A DNA stretch of 64,000 bases from Ornithinimicrobium murale (GTDB lineage Bacteria; Actinomycetota; Actinomycetes; Actinomycetales; Dermatophilaceae). Below the pieces are notes generated by a model. That model did no database searches. It was not told the origin of the DNA and worked only from the letters and a program-made list of their open reading frames with translations. Of this stretch, positions 63,738 through 64,000 are shown piece by piece; the first letter of the stretch is position 1; every line of letters starts with the position of its first letter. Location of the stretch: positions 62,001 through 126,000 of the forward strand of contig NZ_QLVD01000026.1 in assembly GCF_003352835.1 (NCBI RefSeq), written 5' to 3'. Made by a program: the position numbers and the translations under genes.

Positions 63738-64000
63738 ATGACTTCTGATCCCACGGGACGCGGACCCGGCCGCGTCACCAGACCGCGGCTGTACGAGCGG
63801 ATCGTGGAGCAACTGCAGGAGCACATCCGCGAGCAGGGCCTCCAACCCGGCGCGCAGCTGCCCCCGGAGCGCGAGCTCGCGCAGTCGTTGGGCGTCAGTC
63901 GCGCGTCCCTGGCCCAGGCGCTCGTGGCCCTCGAGGTGGTCGGCCTGGTGCAGGTGCGCCACGGCGACGGCGTGACGGTGCTCCGGGCCCCCTCTCCTGA
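63738..64000 (+). CDS. GntR/FadR family transcriptional regulator (3' truncated)
   Basis: The ATG at 63738 opens a frame that runs off the window; 87 codons are visible. The encoded region is a GntR winged helix: RPRLYERIVEQLQEHIREQG, LQPGAQLPPERELAQSLGV, SRASLAQALVALEVVGLVQV, RHGDGVTVLRA. The ligand domain lies outside the window, so FCD versus other classes cannot be decided. It presumably controls the divergent CaiB-carboxyltransferase-TRAP operon through the TGG-N5-CCA site. Confidence 0.88.
   Translation, partial: MTSDPTGRGPGRVTRPRLYERIVEQLQEHIREQGLQPGAQLPPERELAQSLGVSRASLAQALVALEVVGLVQVRHGDGVTVLRAPSP

Overview
The window is about 64 kb of high-GC, densely packed DNA. It carries an F420-dependent glucose-6-phosphate dehydrogenase, an FadE5-type acyl-CoA dehydrogenase, actinobacterial GPP34 proteins and many GTG starts. 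This points to an actinobacterium, most plausibly of the Intrasporangiaceae/Ornithinimicrobium type; the family-level guess is inference only. I see no rRNA, tRNA, transposase or CRISPR array.

1-2.9 kb: the end of a pxpC-like gene, an intact fgd, and the remains of two frameshifted genes: an SAM methyltransferase and a deazaflavin (F420)-dependent nitroreductase.

2.9-28.7 kb: a large CoA-thioester catabolic island. Transcription units diverge from three AT-rich intergenic regions at about 7.4, 21.95 and 24.5 kb. Each contains a GTATAC-centred site, and two of these share an identical 15-mer in opposite orientation. The units hold two ADP-forming acyl-CoA synthetases, a CaiB-type CoA transferase, two paired acyl-CoA dehydrogenases, three crotonase-fold enzymes, a thiolase-like protein without the usual nucleophilic Cys together with a DUF35 partner, three SDRs, a MaoC hydratase, a TesB and a 4HBT thioesterase, a Zn alcohol dehydrogenase, a nitronate monooxygenase-like flavoprotein, an MFS transporter and a complete TctCBA uptake system. 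A GntR/FCD regulator sits beside one of the sites. My reading is one regulon that imports and degrades an unidentified organic acid by beta-oxidation-like steps, possibly with retro-aldol cleavage.

28.7-42.3 kb: mixed genes: LD-carboxypeptidase, a MarR-MFS pair with a perfect palindrome at the MarR start, tandem GPP34 genes, an SDR, a Zn-ADH, purU, a P1 peptidase, a DUF885 peptidase with a frameshift near its end, a DsbA-like membrane-anchored thioredoxin, a fasciclin lipoprotein and a sulfite-oxidase-fold molybdoenzyme.

42.4-55.9 kb: an M20 peptidase and a five-gene peptide ABC transporter, an ABC-2 exporter divergent from a DesK/DesR-like two-component system, a MarR divergent from an EamA exporter, and a NAD(P)-binding protein. 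A 32-bp tandem repeat family sharing the core ACCGAGCGCACCGTGA occurs twice between genes, and a degenerate version lies inside the N-terminal coding region of the OppD-like gene.

55.9-64 kb: fadE5; then a minus-strand operon of a CaiB transferase, a fused carboxyltransferase and a TRAP transporter (P, Q, M), divergent from a GntR regulator that runs off the window. This looks like a second, smaller acid-uptake and CoA-activation module.
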